Below are positions 1-8,339 of a stretch of 38,869 bases of DNA, piece by piece. Each line of letters starts with the position of its first letter. The first letter of the stretch is position 1. The position numbers were made by a program, and so were the translations under genes. The stretch comes from Methylocystis suflitae. GTDB lineage: Bacteria > Pseudomonadota > Alphaproteobacteria > Rhizobiales > Beijerinckiaceae. Below the pieces are notes generated by a model that was not told where the DNA came from, did no database searches, and saw only the letters and a list, made by a program, of their open reading frames with translations. The DNA lies in the NCBI RefSeq assembly GCF_024448135.1, contig NZ_JAMRYX010000027.1, positions 1 through 38,869 of the forward strand, in the 5' to 3' direction.

Positions 1-1014
1 AGCTCCGATTTTTTGAGAGAACGAACATAGAACATATTGTTTTCGGGAGGTCTCGGCGATGGCGCGCAACAAAGTGCAGTTTCAGAAAGGTCTCAGCGAA
101 ACCGAATTCAACACGGCCTATGGGAGCGAGGAGCAATGCCACGCGGCGTTGGTCGAATGGCGCTGGCCGAACGGCTTCGAATGTCCTGATTGCGGCGGGA
201 CGGCGCACTGTGTCGTGCCGCGCGGGGCGCGCAAGCTGTTCCAATGCAACGCCTGCCGCAAGCAGACCTCCGTGCGCGCCGGGACCATCTTCGCTTCGAG
301 CAAGTTGCCGTTGCGGCTTTGGTTTGCGGCGATGTATCACCTCACGCAAACGAAACAGGGAATATCCAGCCTTGAACTCTCGCGAAGGCTCGGGATCACA
401 CAGAACGCGGCCTGGAAAATGAAGCACAAGCTCAAACAGGTCATGCTGGAGCGCAACGCGAAGAAGCGCCTGAAAGGCAAGATTCAGATGGACGACGCCT
501 ATCTCGGCGGCGAGCGTTCCGGCCCGCCCGGGCGCGGCGCCGAGGGCAAGGCGCCGTTCGTGGCGGCAGTCGAGACGACCAAGGACGGTAAGCCGCACAA
601 GATCATCCTGCGGCGCGTTCCCGCCTTCAGCAAGAACGCGCTTCGCAAGCTCGCCAGCGCGGCGCTCGAAAGTGGCGCCGAGGTCGTCTCCGACGGCCTC
701 AAATGTTTCGCCGCCGTAACCGAGGCAGGATGCAAGCATACGGCGATTGTCACTGGCTCCGGCCCAAAAGCCGCCAGGACGCCGGCGTTCAAGTGGGTCA
801 ACACAGCGCTCGGCAACATCAAGGCCGCGCTGGTTGGAACCTACCGCGCTGTGCGTGAAAAACATGCGCCACGCTATCTCGCTGAGTTCGAATACCGCTT
901 CAATCGCAGATACGACCTCGGCGAAATGATCCCGCGTCTCGCCTTCGTCGCCATCAGAACCGCGCCAATGCCCTATAGGCTCCTCAAGCTGGCTGACTTT
1001 CAGGCGTAATCAGG
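1..1014 (+). mobile_element. IS1595-family insertion sequence (right end inside GST gene; left end not resolved)
   Basis: The element holds one transposase gene. The right boundary is placed near 1014 because the glutathione S-transferase reading frame on the minus strand stays GST-like down to a Lys-Tyr-Phe at about 1018-1026 and then runs into sequence that overlaps the transposase stop codon. The tip read from outside is CCTGATTACGCCTGAAAG. A weakly similar stretch, CTCCGATTTTTTGAGAGA, lies at about 3-20 and might be the left end, but the match is poor. The window starts too close for a target duplication to be checked. The exact ends are inference; the presence of the element is clear from its transposase. 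Confidence 0.75.
59..1009 (+). CDS. IS1595-family (ISXO2-like) transposase
   Basis: A full-length 316-residue transposase that would catalyse movement of the surrounding insertion sequence. The N-terminus has a zinc ribbon with cysteine pairs C42/C45 and C63/C66. A helix-turn-helix-like segment follows at about 100-130 and then the ISXO2-type catalytic domain. Candidate catalytic residues are D145/D146 in QMDDAYLGG, D212 in VVSDGLKCF and N249 in VNTALGNIK. The C-terminal YLAEFEYRFNRRY block is characteristic of the family. A GGGAGG Shine-Dalgarno sits 8 bases before the ATG. No frameshift or internal stop is seen, so the copy may still be active. Family assignment is firm; the subgroup is not resolved. 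Confidence 0.93.
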   Translation: MARNKVQFQKGLSETEFNTAYGSEEQCHAALVEWRWPNGFECPDCGGTAHCVVPRGARKLFQCNACRKQTSVRAGTIFASSKLPLRLWFAAMYHLTQTKQGISSLELSRRLGITQNAAWKMKHKLKQVMLERNAKKRLKGKIQMDDAYLGGERSGPPGRGAEGKAPFVAAVETTKDGKPHKIILRRVPAFSKNALRKLASAALESGAEVVSDGLKCFAAVTEAGCKHTAIVTGSGPKAARTPAFKWVNTALGNIKAALVGTYRAVREKHAPRYLAEFEYRFNRRYDLGEMIPRLAFVAIRTAPMPYRLLKLADFQA

Positions 1015-1448
1015 AAATATTTTTGTATCCGTTCCTCGCGGAACCACTTCGTTCTGCGAGCGGCCTCGGGTTTTTGCTCCTCATAGTACAAATCGCCGCC
1101 CAAAGGGTGATGTGTGTCGTGAGCCTCGCCGACCAAATCAGCGATCGTCAATTGAATCTGGTGAACCCAAAGCCTGCGCGCCGGATCTTTCGGAGCGAGA
1201 CCGTGACGATCGCCGAGATAAAGCAGTATTGCGGCGGTCTGTCCGACGAGCACATGTCCGTCTTTCAAGAACGGCGGCGCGAGCGAGGGGTGGGTGAGGT
1301 CGGTCCGTTCGAGGAAGGCTAGAAGCGTCGCCTCGGCGTTCGGCTCACGCGCCATATCAATATAGTTGGCGCCCGCTTCTTCCAGCGCGAGTCTGACGAA
1401 TTCCCCACGGCCCTGAATGCCGGGCCAATAATAGAGCTCATACGGCAT
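1015..1448 (-). pseudogene. Glutathione S-transferase, 3' end removed by the insertion sequence
   Basis: The minus-strand frame starting at ATG 1448 begins MPYELYYWPGIQGRGEFVRL, a typical thioredoxin-fold GST N-terminus. It continues with VGQTAAILLYLG (the glutathione-site Q-[TS]-A element) and the start of the helical domain around TIADLVGEAHDTHHP. GST-like sequence ends at EERIQKYF. About eight residues encoded by the insertion sequence follow and translation stops at 984. Relatives of this type are about 230 residues, so roughly 80-90 C-terminal residues, including most of the helical domain, are missing. The rest of the gene should lie to the left of the insertion sequence, outside this window. 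The product is probably non-functional. Confidence 0.85.
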
Positions 1449-1687
1449 GGCACGGCCTACAGTTTCGGCGCGGCCGAAGCCTCTTGCGTCAAAGCTCTTT
1501 TCCGAACGTCAATCGCTTGATGGCCGCTTATGCTGCAACATATTGCTTGAACCGCACCATCAAGGTCGCGCCGATCTTGAGGCGTATGGAAGCGGGGACG
1601 CAGTCACGCGGCTGCTCTTTTCATTGTCGCGTGTGCGCAGTTACAAGCGGCTCCTTTGCATGACGAATTCTGCGCCGTGAAAGGCCC

Positions 1688-2296
1688 TTAAAGAGTCGCA
1701 ATGTTCAATCGCGAACGCGCAGCTTCCAAATCAGCGGGCGTATCGATGTCGATATAGGCGCTTTCGTCAAATAAGTGCGCCTGCTTTTGAGCATTCTCGC
1801 AGGTCTCGAGCAAATGCTTAGCGCCCGGCGACTCAGAGAGCGACGCCAGCGAGGAGAAGAATCGTCGGGGCCATAAAACCGGGTTGCGCTGCTCGCCAGA
1901 CGATGTTGCTGGATAGGTGATCAAAGCTCCCCGACTCTTCATAAAGAGAGCCATCAGCTCTTTGAGAACAGCCGATGTCAAAAAGGGTAGATCGCCCGGA
2001 ACGACAAACGCCCCTTGTGTTTGCTGGCCGAGCGCCGTTACGCCGACGGCGATCGACGATCCCATGCCGCTTTCCCAGTTCAAATTGTGTGCAAATCGAA
2101 GCGGCAAGCCTTCGAGAGCTTTTTCGATCAGCAGGCGATCACAGCCGGTAACGACGACGATTTCAACACCGCTGCAGACGATTGCTTCGGCCACCCTGCG
2201 GATGAGCGGCTTCCCGCCAAGGTCGGAGAGAAGCTTGTTGTTCTCCCCAAATCGCTTTGAGGCTCCAGCAGCCAAAAGCACAGCTGCAATGTTCAC
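1688..2296 (-). CDS. mocA: MocA-like molybdenum cofactor cytidylyltransferase
   Basis: A 202-residue member of the MobA-like nucleotidyltransferase family. The N-terminal LAAGASKRFG signature followed by NKLL and GGKPLIRR is the NTP-binding region, and VPGDLPFL carries the metal-binding aspartate. IDIDTPADLEA near the C-terminus is typical of these enzymes. MocA joins CTP to molybdopterin-molybdate to make the dinucleotide cofactor used by aldehyde oxidoreductases of the PaoABC kind. It is the last gene of the operon and its ATG overlaps the xdhC stop by 4 bases (2293-2296), implying translational coupling. Cytidylyl rather than guanylyl transfer is inferred from this context, since MobA and MocA are hard to separate by eye. 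Confidence 0.88.
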   Translation of the reverse strand: MNIAAVLLAAGASKRFGENNKLLSDLGGKPLIRRVAEAIVCSGVEIVVVTGCDRLLIEKALEGLPLRFAHNLNWESGMGSSIAVGVTALGQQTQGAFVVPGDLPFLTSAVLKELMALFMKSRGALITYPATSSGEQRNPVLWPRRFFSSLASLSESPGAKHLLETCENAQKQAHLFDESAYIDIDTPADLEAARSRLNIATL

Positions 2297-3309
2297 CCTT
2301 GCCTCGTTTCGCGCGCGACCTTGACGATTTCCGCGAGAATAGAGACGGCGATCTCGGCCGGTCCCTTCGCGCCAATCGGCAGTCCGACTGGGGCGCTGAT
2401 GCGCGCGAGATCCGCATCATTGAAGCCCGCGGCGGCGAGACGTTGCAAACGCTTGGCGTGTGTCCTTATCGAGCCAAGGGCGCCAATATACAGGCAGTGC
2501 GAGCGCAGCGCCTCGGTGAGCGCTTCATCGTCAATCGCGGCGGCGTGGGTCAGAGTAACGACCGCGGTCCTAGGGTCGAGCCCCATGGACTTCAGCGAGA
2601 TTTCAGGCCAGTCGGTGAGATTTTGGAAATCGCCGAGGCGGTCGGCGCTCGCAAATGCGGCCCGCGGGTCGACGACGACAACGTCGTAACCGATGCGGTT
2701 GGCCAGATCAGCGAGGACTTGGCCGACATGGGTCGCGCCGACGATGACCACGCGAACTGGCGGGGTGAGCGCGTGCAGGAAGACCGGATCATCGCCGGGA
2801 GAGAGAAGCCGGCTCTCATTCGAATTGAGGCATTGGGCGATCTCGGTCGGCATCGGCTCGCTGGCGCCGAACAGGCGCCGCTCGCCGGTCGCCAGCGTCG
2901 TGAGCACGGCAAGCGACGTCCGCGCGCGGCGCGCTGAAAACACCCTCTCCAGAAAAGCTGAATCTCGCTCGCGCTGCAGCGGCTCGACATAGATGCTGAT
3001 GGCGCCGCCGCAGGGCAGGCCGGCCTTCCACGCCAGTTCCTCTCCGACTCCAAACTCCAACAGCTTTGGCATGTCGCGCGCCAGAACGTCCGCCGCTTCG
3101 GTAATCACGTCCGCTTCGACGCATCCGCCGGAGACCGAGCCCTCGAATTGTCCGTCTGGCCCGATGGCCATTTGGCCGCCGACCGGGACGGGCGACGAGC
3201 CCCAGGTGGAGACGACGGTCGCCAACGCCGCCTGTCCGAATTCCTCCAGCCACCTGCGGGCGCTCGTGAGCGCGTCTCTCGCCCGGCCGGGGTCTGGGAC
3301 GTAATTCAT
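2293..3309 (-). CDS. xdhC: XdhC/CoxI-family maturation factor for the molybdenum enzyme
   Basis: A 338-residue protein of the XdhC/CoxI family, comparable to E. coli PaoD. These chaperones bind the molybdenum cofactor, promote addition of the essential terminal sulfido ligand and hand the cofactor to the apo-enzyme. The N-terminal domain has STWGSSPVPVGGQMAI and GSVSGGCVEADV, the usual family signatures. The C-terminal Rossmann domain has VVIVGATHVGQVLADLA, YIGALGSIRT and the closing APVGLPIGAKGPAEIAVSI block. Its ATG directly abuts the stop codon of the large subunit gene, and it overlaps mocA at its own 3' end. Its place between enzyme and cytidylyltransferase supports a dedicated role for this operon. 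Confidence 0.93.
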   Translation of the reverse strand: MNYVPDPGRARDALTSARRWLEEFGQAALATVVSTWGSSPVPVGGQMAIGPDGQFEGSVSGGCVEADVITEAADVLARDMPKLLEFGVGEELAWKAGLPCGGAISIYVEPLQRERDSAFLERVFSARRARTSLAVLTTLATGERRLFGASEPMPTEIAQCLNSNESRLLSPGDDPVFLHALTPPVRVVIVGATHVGQVLADLANRIGYDVVVVDPRAAFASADRLGDFQNLTDWPEISLKSMGLDPRTAVVTLTHAAAIDDEALTEALRSHCLYIGALGSIRTHAKRLQRLAAAGFNDADLARISAPVGLPIGAKGPAEIAVSILAEIVKVARETRQG

Positions 3310-5571
3310 TTACGCCGCGTGGTTGCTTGTGGGCTGCCTCAGCTCGAGCAGCTTATCGATGGTGATCGGAAGATCGCGGACGCGCACGCCCGTGGCGTGA
3401 AAGACGGCATTGGCGATCGCGGCGGCCGTGCCGACGATGCCGATTTCGCCGACGCCCTTCACGCCGAGCGGGTTTAGCCGATGCTCCTGCTCGTCGACAA
3501 AAATAACGTCGATGGCGTGGACGTCGGCATGCACCGGCACATGGTATTCGGCGAGATTGTGATTCATGAACCGACCGTATCGATGATCGATCACCGTCTC
3601 TTCATGTAGCGCCATGCCGATGCCGCCGACCACGGCGCCAAGGATCTGACTCTTGGCTGTTTTGGGATTCAAAATCCGGCCCGCGGCCACCGCGCTGACC
3701 ACGCGCGCGACGCGCAGCATGCCAAGCTCCTCATCGAGCCGCACCTCTGCAAACACCGCCGAATGCGCGTAATGCGAATATTCTTCCAAGGCGCGCTCAT
3801 CTGGCGCCGCCGACACTTCCGACCTGATAGGCTCCTTGAGACTCACCATCACTTCCGAAAGCGGCATGGCGCGAGAGGGATCGCTCTTCACTCGGATTTG
3901 ACCATCGACCATCGTCACATCCGCAGCGTCGACGCCCTGGAGTGGTGAGTTATTGATCGCGCTTGCGCGCTTGAGGAGTTCTTTGCGTATGCCGTTACAT
4001 GCCTCCATCACCGCTGAGCCGGCGGAGGCGGCCGTCCAGGATCCGCCTTCGACAGGAGCGCTCGGCAAATCTGAGTCGCCGATCCTGACAATCACCTTGT
4101 CGAGCGGAAGGCCGAGCATTTCAGCGCCAATCTGCGCCAGAATCGTATACGTCCCGGTGCCGATGTCAGCCGTCGCGCAGGCGATTTCCATGGTCCCGTC
4201 AGGCGCGAGAATCGCCCTCGCGCTCGTTGGCACAAAAAACGCTGACCAGATCCCCGTCGCCATGCCGTAGCCGATTAGTTCGCGCCCCTCGCGCATCGAA
4301 CGCGGCTCGGGCCGACGCTTGGACCAGCCGAATCGCTCGGCGCCCTGAAGGTAGCAGTCCTTCAACGCCTTGCTCGAGATTGGCCTGTTTTGGTTCTGAT
4401 CCCTCTCGGAATAATTCTTGAGGCGAAGTTCTAACGGATCGACGCCAACCGCATAGCTGAGCTCGTCCATAGCGCTTTCAAGCGCATACATGCCGACAGC
4501 GCCGCCGGGCGCCCGCATGTCACATGGCGTGAAGAGATCGAGCCGCGCGAGGCTTGAAGTGAGCGCCGAGTCATCGCACGGATAAAGCGCGCCGGACCAA
4601 ACAACGGTGGGCTCCTGGTAGTCTTCAAAGCGGGACGTATTGGCGATCGCATCATGCCTCACGGCCACCAAGCGTCCGTCGTTCTCCGCTCCCAGCGTTA
4701 GCGTCTGGATCGTTTGCGGTCGATAGCCAAGCGTGAACATCTGCTGGCGCGTCAGTGTGACTCTGACAGATCGCTTGAGGCCAATGGCGGCGAGCGCCGC
4801 CATGAACAGTTGATAGTTTGGCCTAAGACCGACGCCAAAGGCGCCTCCGACATAGGGAGACAAGACCCGGACCTTGTCCTTGGTCAGGCCGAACACGTTA
4901 CACAAATATTCCTGGCAATTGGGGGCGCCCTGCGTTTTATCGTAGACCGTGAGGCGGCCATCGTTCTCCCAAACCGCCGTGCTCCCGAAGGTTTCCATCG
5001 GGTTGTGGTGCTCGACGGGCGTGCGATATTCTTTTCGAATATGAGTCGGCGCTCGCGACAAGGCGCTCTCGACATCTCCGCGGGCGGGCGGATCCCAGTC
5101 CGGCGCTCGCTTCTCCGGCGGCTCGAAAGCTTTATCGATCTGAGTATCGAGCTCGGTGATCGTCGCTTCAGCTTCATATTTAATTTCGACCAAACCAGCG
5201 GCAAATCGCGCGATCTCTGGCTCCTCCGCAATCACCAGCGCCACCGGTTGTCCTGAAAACAAAATTTCATCGTTATAAAGTGGCCGGAAGGGCGAGCCCG
5301 GCGCGGCGACTTGGTCCGTATATTTTTCATGCGAAGAGGGGAGGGAGGGCCTGTTGTCGTGCGCCAACACTTCGATCACGCCAGGCACAGCGAGCGCCGC
5401 GCTTCGGTCGATGCTTTGAATTCGGCCTTTGGCGACCACGCTTGAGACCACAAAGCCATAGGCGAGGGCGGGCGCGCTGAATTCAGCGGCGTATTTCGCC
5501 CGGCCCGTGACCTTTGCCGGACCGTCAACTCGTGAGACCGGCTTTCCGATGCTGTTTGTTCCGACAGACAT
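3310..5571 (-). CDS. paoC: Aldehyde oxidoreductase, molybdopterin-binding subunit (PaoC-like)
   Basis: The 753-residue catalytic subunit of a xanthine oxidase-family molybdenum hydroxylase. It opens with IGKPVSRVDGPAKVTGRAKYA, typical of the a/b-hammerhead entry domain, and resembles E. coli PaoC along its length as recalled. The cofactor loop reads YVGGAFGVGLRP rather than the GGGFGGK of PaoC, as in a large rhizobial subgroup. The active-site glutamate is E709 in VKGVGEIG, and the AGRILNPKTAKSQ and ATGVRVRDLPIT blocks are present. It oxidises a substrate at a carbon centre using water, passing electrons to the iron-sulfur and FAD subunits. The substrate is not deducible; aromatic or other aldehydes are suggested only by homology. 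It lies 9 bases downstream of paoB. Confidence 0.92.
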   Translation of the reverse strand: MSVGTNSIGKPVSRVDGPAKVTGRAKYAAEFSAPALAYGFVVSSVVAKGRIQSIDRSAALAVPGVIEVLAHDNRPSLPSSHEKYTDQVAAPGSPFRPLYNDEILFSGQPVALVIAEEPEIARFAAGLVEIKYEAEATITELDTQIDKAFEPPEKRAPDWDPPARGDVESALSRAPTHIRKEYRTPVEHHNPMETFGSTAVWENDGRLTVYDKTQGAPNCQEYLCNVFGLTKDKVRVLSPYVGGAFGVGLRPNYQLFMAALAAIGLKRSVRVTLTRQQMFTLGYRPQTIQTLTLGAENDGRLVAVRHDAIANTSRFEDYQEPTVVWSGALYPCDDSALTSSLARLDLFTPCDMRAPGGAVGMYALESAMDELSYAVGVDPLELRLKNYSERDQNQNRPISSKALKDCYLQGAERFGWSKRRPEPRSMREGRELIGYGMATGIWSAFFVPTSARAILAPDGTMEIACATADIGTGTYTILAQIGAEMLGLPLDKVIVRIGDSDLPSAPVEGGSWTAASAGSAVMEACNGIRKELLKRASAINNSPLQGVDAADVTMVDGQIRVKSDPSRAMPLSEVMVSLKEPIRSEVSAAPDERALEEYSHYAHSAVFAEVRLDEELGMLRVARVVSAVAAGRILNPKTAKSQILGAVVGGIGMALHEETVIDHRYGRFMNHNLAEYHVPVHADVHAIDVIFVDEQEHRLNPLGVKGVGEIGIVGTAAAIANAVFHATGVRVRDLPITIDKLLELRQPTSNHAA

Positions 5572-5580
5572 AGCGCGGAC

Positions 5581-6597
5581 CTAAACGATCACTTTCACGG
5601 ACTGGGACTGCGGCGTTCCGGCGGCTGCTTGCTCAAGCGCGCGGACGATCGACCGCCGCGCAAGTTCGATCTTGAAGCGATTATGGTCAAAGCCCACAGC
5701 CCCCTGCAAGATGATATCGGCTGCTTCGACGAACGCTTCTCGACTAGGCTGCTTGCCCTCGAGACTCTGCTCGGCGTCAGGCGCGCGCCAGGGCTTGTGG
5801 GCGACCCCGCCCAATGCGATGCGAGCGCATGTAATCGCGCCGGCTTCAATCCTCAGAGCAGCAGCGACGGAAACAAGCGCGAAAGCGTAGGACAACCGAT
5901 CTCGGATTTTCAGGTAGCTGTAATTGCGAGAGAATTCCTCGGATGGAAGCTCGATCGCCGTTATGATTTCATCACGAGCGAGATTTGTGTCGATTTCGGG
6001 CATGTCGCCCGGCAGACGGTGAAAATCGACGGATCTGATGGCGCGATCGCCCTTGGGGCCCATCACGTGAACCACGGCTTCGAGCGCCGAAAGGGCGACG
6101 CACATATCCGATGGATGCACGGCGATACAGGAATTGCTCCAACCCAATATCGCATTCATGCGGTTGAACCCTTCCATAGCGCCGCAGCCGGACCCCGGAC
6201 GTCGCTTATTGCAGGGAGTGGCGGTGTCGTAAAAATAGAGACAACGCGTTCGCTGCAATAAATTGCCGCCGGTCGAGGCCATGTTGCGCAGTTGAGGCGA
6301 GGCTCCCGCGAGAATGGCGCTCGAGAGAAGGGGATAACGCTGGGTGATGCGTTCGTCGTAGGCAAGGTTGCTGTTGGGCACAAGAGCGCCGATCTTCAGA
6401 CCCCCTGTTTGCGTCTCATGAATTTCGTTAAGCGGCAGCTCTGTGATGTCGATTAATCGTGTCGGTTGCTCGACGTCCTCCTTCATCAGATCGATGAGGT
6501 TGGTGCCGCCCGCAATGAACTTCGCAGCCTGGTGTTTCGTGATCTGGCTAAGAGCGTCGCCGAGGTCGTTCGCCCGGACATAATCAAAATCGATCAT
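5581..6597 (-). CDS. paoB: Aldehyde oxidoreductase, FAD-binding subunit with [4Fe-4S] site (PaoB-like)
   Basis: A 338-residue FAD subunit of the xanthine oxidase family. FAD contacts are the AKFIAGGTNLIDLMK region (residues 25-39) and STGGNLLQR (108-116). Unlike ordinary CoxM/XdhB proteins it carries four cysteines, C119, C129, C138 and C157, in the arrangement that binds an extra [4Fe-4S] cluster in E. coli PaoB. The ATG at 6597 is preferred over an upstream alternative at 6663 because it starts MIDFDYVRA like its homologues and forms an ATGA overlap with the paoA stop. The C-terminal CO dehydrogenase flavoprotein domain contains DRLSYAFALVSVAAAL and ALGGVAHKPWR. Confidence 0.93.
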   Translation of the reverse strand: MIDFDYVRANDLGDALSQITKHQAAKFIAGGTNLIDLMKEDVEQPTRLIDITELPLNEIHETQTGGLKIGALVPNSNLAYDERITQRYPLLSSAILAGASPQLRNMASTGGNLLQRTRCLYFYDTATPCNKRRPGSGCGAMEGFNRMNAILGWSNSCIAVHPSDMCVALSALEAVVHVMGPKGDRAIRSVDFHRLPGDMPEIDTNLARDEIITAIELPSEEFSRNYSYLKIRDRLSYAFALVSVAAALRIEAGAITCARIALGGVAHKPWRAPDAEQSLEGKQPSREAFVEAADIILQGAVGFDHNRFKIELARRSIVRALEQAAAGTPQSQSVKVIV

Positions 6598-7115
6598 GTC
6601 TTGGCTCCTTGCATGACCGACTCGATCGCCGCGAGAATGTTGGGATAGCAGCCGCAGCGACAAATATTGCCGCTCATCAATTCTCGGATTTCATCGCTCG
6701 TCTTCGCGCGGCCCTCGGCGATCAGTCCCACGGCCGAGCAGATCTGTCCGGGCGTGCAGTAGCCGCATTGGAAACCGTCATGCGAAATGAAGGCGGTCTG
6801 AAGCGGATGCAGCTCGCCATTTTGCGCCAGCCCTTCAATGGTCGTGATCTCGGCGCAGTCCTTCATCACAGCGAACGTCAGACATGAAAGGACGCGCCGC
6901 CCGTCGATGAGCACCGTGCAGGCGCCACATTGACCGTGGTCGCAACCCTTCTTGGTTCCGGTGAGGTCTAGATGTTCACGAAGGGCGTCAAGGAGGGTGG
7001 TCCAAGGCCGCAGGAACATGCGGCGCTCCACGCCATTGACGCGCAAGACCACCTCGAGCTTCGGCTGCAAGCTTCGCTCAGGAAGGTGCGATGTCGCCTG
7101 TGGTCTTGCCTGCAT
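6594..7115 (-). CDS. paoA: Aldehyde oxidoreductase, [2Fe-2S] subunit (PaoA-like)
   Basis: The 173-residue iron-sulfur subunit and first gene of the operon. Eight cysteines bind two [2Fe-2S] clusters. C58, C63, C66 and C78 form the plant-ferredoxin type, and C117, C120, C152 and C154 form the helical domain site (FQCGYC and NICRCGCYPN). The E. coli PaoA equivalent has a twin-arginine signal. Here the frame hits a stop codon eight codons upstream of the ATG and the short N-terminal tail has no RR motif or hydrophobic stretch, so the complex is probably cytoplasmic. About 200 bases of non-coding DNA upstream must hold the promoter, but I could not place it with confidence. Confidence 0.93.
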   Translation of the reverse strand: MQARPQATSHLPERSLQPKLEVVLRVNGVERRMFLRPWTTLLDALREHLDLTGTKKGCDHGQCGACTVLIDGRRVLSCLTFAVMKDCAEITTIEGLAQNGELHPLQTAFISHDGFQCGYCTPGQICSAVGLIAEGRAKTSDEIRELMSGNICRCGCYPNILAAIESVMQGAKT

Positions 7116-7319
7116 GGCTGATCCGAGAACGCGGAACTAGAACCGCCAGCATTGGGATTGGTTCCCTTGCAGCTTTAGGAGGCAAGAACGGGCTTCTCAC
7201 GAGTCGCGCCCCGGTTGGCGGGAGGCGGCTGCGGCGTGCACGATGCCGGATGGGTTCTTGCAGCGCATCCGGCGCTCGATCGCGTCGATATCTTTGAGAC
7301 GTGTTGCTCGAAACCTAGG

Positions 7320-7679
7320 TCACTTCTGTTCGACGCACGCGCCGTTGATCGAGACCGTCATCTCATGAGAAGCGGCGTTTACGGCATATAATTCCACTGC
7401 GCCGGTGGAACGGTTGAGGTTGCCCCCCTGATTCTTCTTATTTTTAAAGACGTAATAGGCGTCATTCTTTCGAATGAGAGAAAAATGGCCATCGAGGGCG
7501 CTGACGTTGTTCAGCTTCACTACGGCGCCACTTATCTCGATGGAAAAAGGCCCCGACTGGCTTTGGTCGCTCTGCTGAGCCGAGACCTCGCATTGATATG
7601 TCACCGGCGCATCTTCAGCGAAGGCCCAACCTGAGCAGAGCAAAGACATGATCGTCGCAACGGATAGTCGTGATTTCAT
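7320..7679 (-). CDS. Small secreted protein of unknown function
   Basis: A protein of 119 residues. The ATG at 7679 is chosen because a strong AAGGAAAGGA Shine-Dalgarno precedes it and because the protein then begins with a clear Sec signal peptide (MKSRLSVATIMSLLCSGWAFA, cleavage likely before EDAP). The frame stays open upstream but that part has no protein-like character. The mature part has two cysteines (in YQCEVS and INGACVEQ), which could form a disulfide tying the two ends together, and many polar residues. I do not recognise the family. It stands alone between the pao operon and tRNA-Ala, so context gives no hint of its role. Export to the periplasm is inferred. Confidence 0.72.
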   Translation of the reverse strand: MKSRLSVATIMSLLCSGWAFAEDAPVTYQCEVSAQQSDQSQSGPFSIEISGAVVKLNNVSALDGHFSLIRKNDAYYVFKNKKNQGGNLNRSTGAVELYAVNAASHEMTVSINGACVEQK

Positions 7680-8056
7680 TTCGCAAGTCCTTTCCTTGGG
7701 AAGCGCGCCCGCTGCGCTTCGCCCTAGAGCGCGGCGGTGGATTGGCGGCGTGACGCTGAGCAGCAGTGAGCGGGTGCCGTCGCCCGAGTCCGCTGGCAGG
7801 GATTTGCCGTTGTCGCGAGCGCACCTCGATCGATTCGTCTCATTGCTTAGCGGCTTTGAACGGCTCTTTAGCTCATCGAGCCACGGTTTCGCGGGATAAC
7901 CCGTTTCAACGCAAAATAATTTCACACAGGACCCGACGGCCAGGTTCATGGCTGCGAGGACCATCTTGCGATTCGGCTGGGGGCAGGCCCGGATTTGTCG
8001 AGAGCCGTTTCATGCTTCCTCGAAAGAAAGCCTTGAAAAACAGCTAATTACAATAG
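7680..8056. other. Intergenic stretch without a recognisable gene
   Basis: These 377 bases lie between the start of the small secreted protein gene and the 3' end of tRNA-Ala. Short frames cross it on both strands, but none has a Shine-Dalgarno together with protein-like sequence. The promoter of the secreted protein gene should lie here. No repeat or RNA gene was recognised. Confidence 0.5.
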
Positions 8057-8132
<76 letters not shown>

Positions 8133-8339
8133 GTTCTATTCGGACGCCTCTTGGGGGAGGCCGGACGGCTTGACGTCGTCGCGCGCTGTATAGTTCAGCC
8201 GCGCGCCGCCTGCAAGCCCGCTTAAGAGGGCCGCGCTCCGCCGTGGCCGGAGCATCGACGGGTCAGACCAAGATGCGCGACCCTATGTGAGCAGATTGTC
8301 GTTGACGCGAACGCGCGCGCTCATGGGAAGACAGAGTTC

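Noticed and set aside
1447-1680. Possible 77-residue gene on the plus strand
   Set aside because: No ribosome binding site or recognisable protein; it lies in the gap between the GST remnant and mocA.
7116-7145. Tat signal peptide for the 2Fe-2S subunit
   Set aside because: The frame upstream of the ATG meets a TAG after seven sense codons and no RR motif is present.
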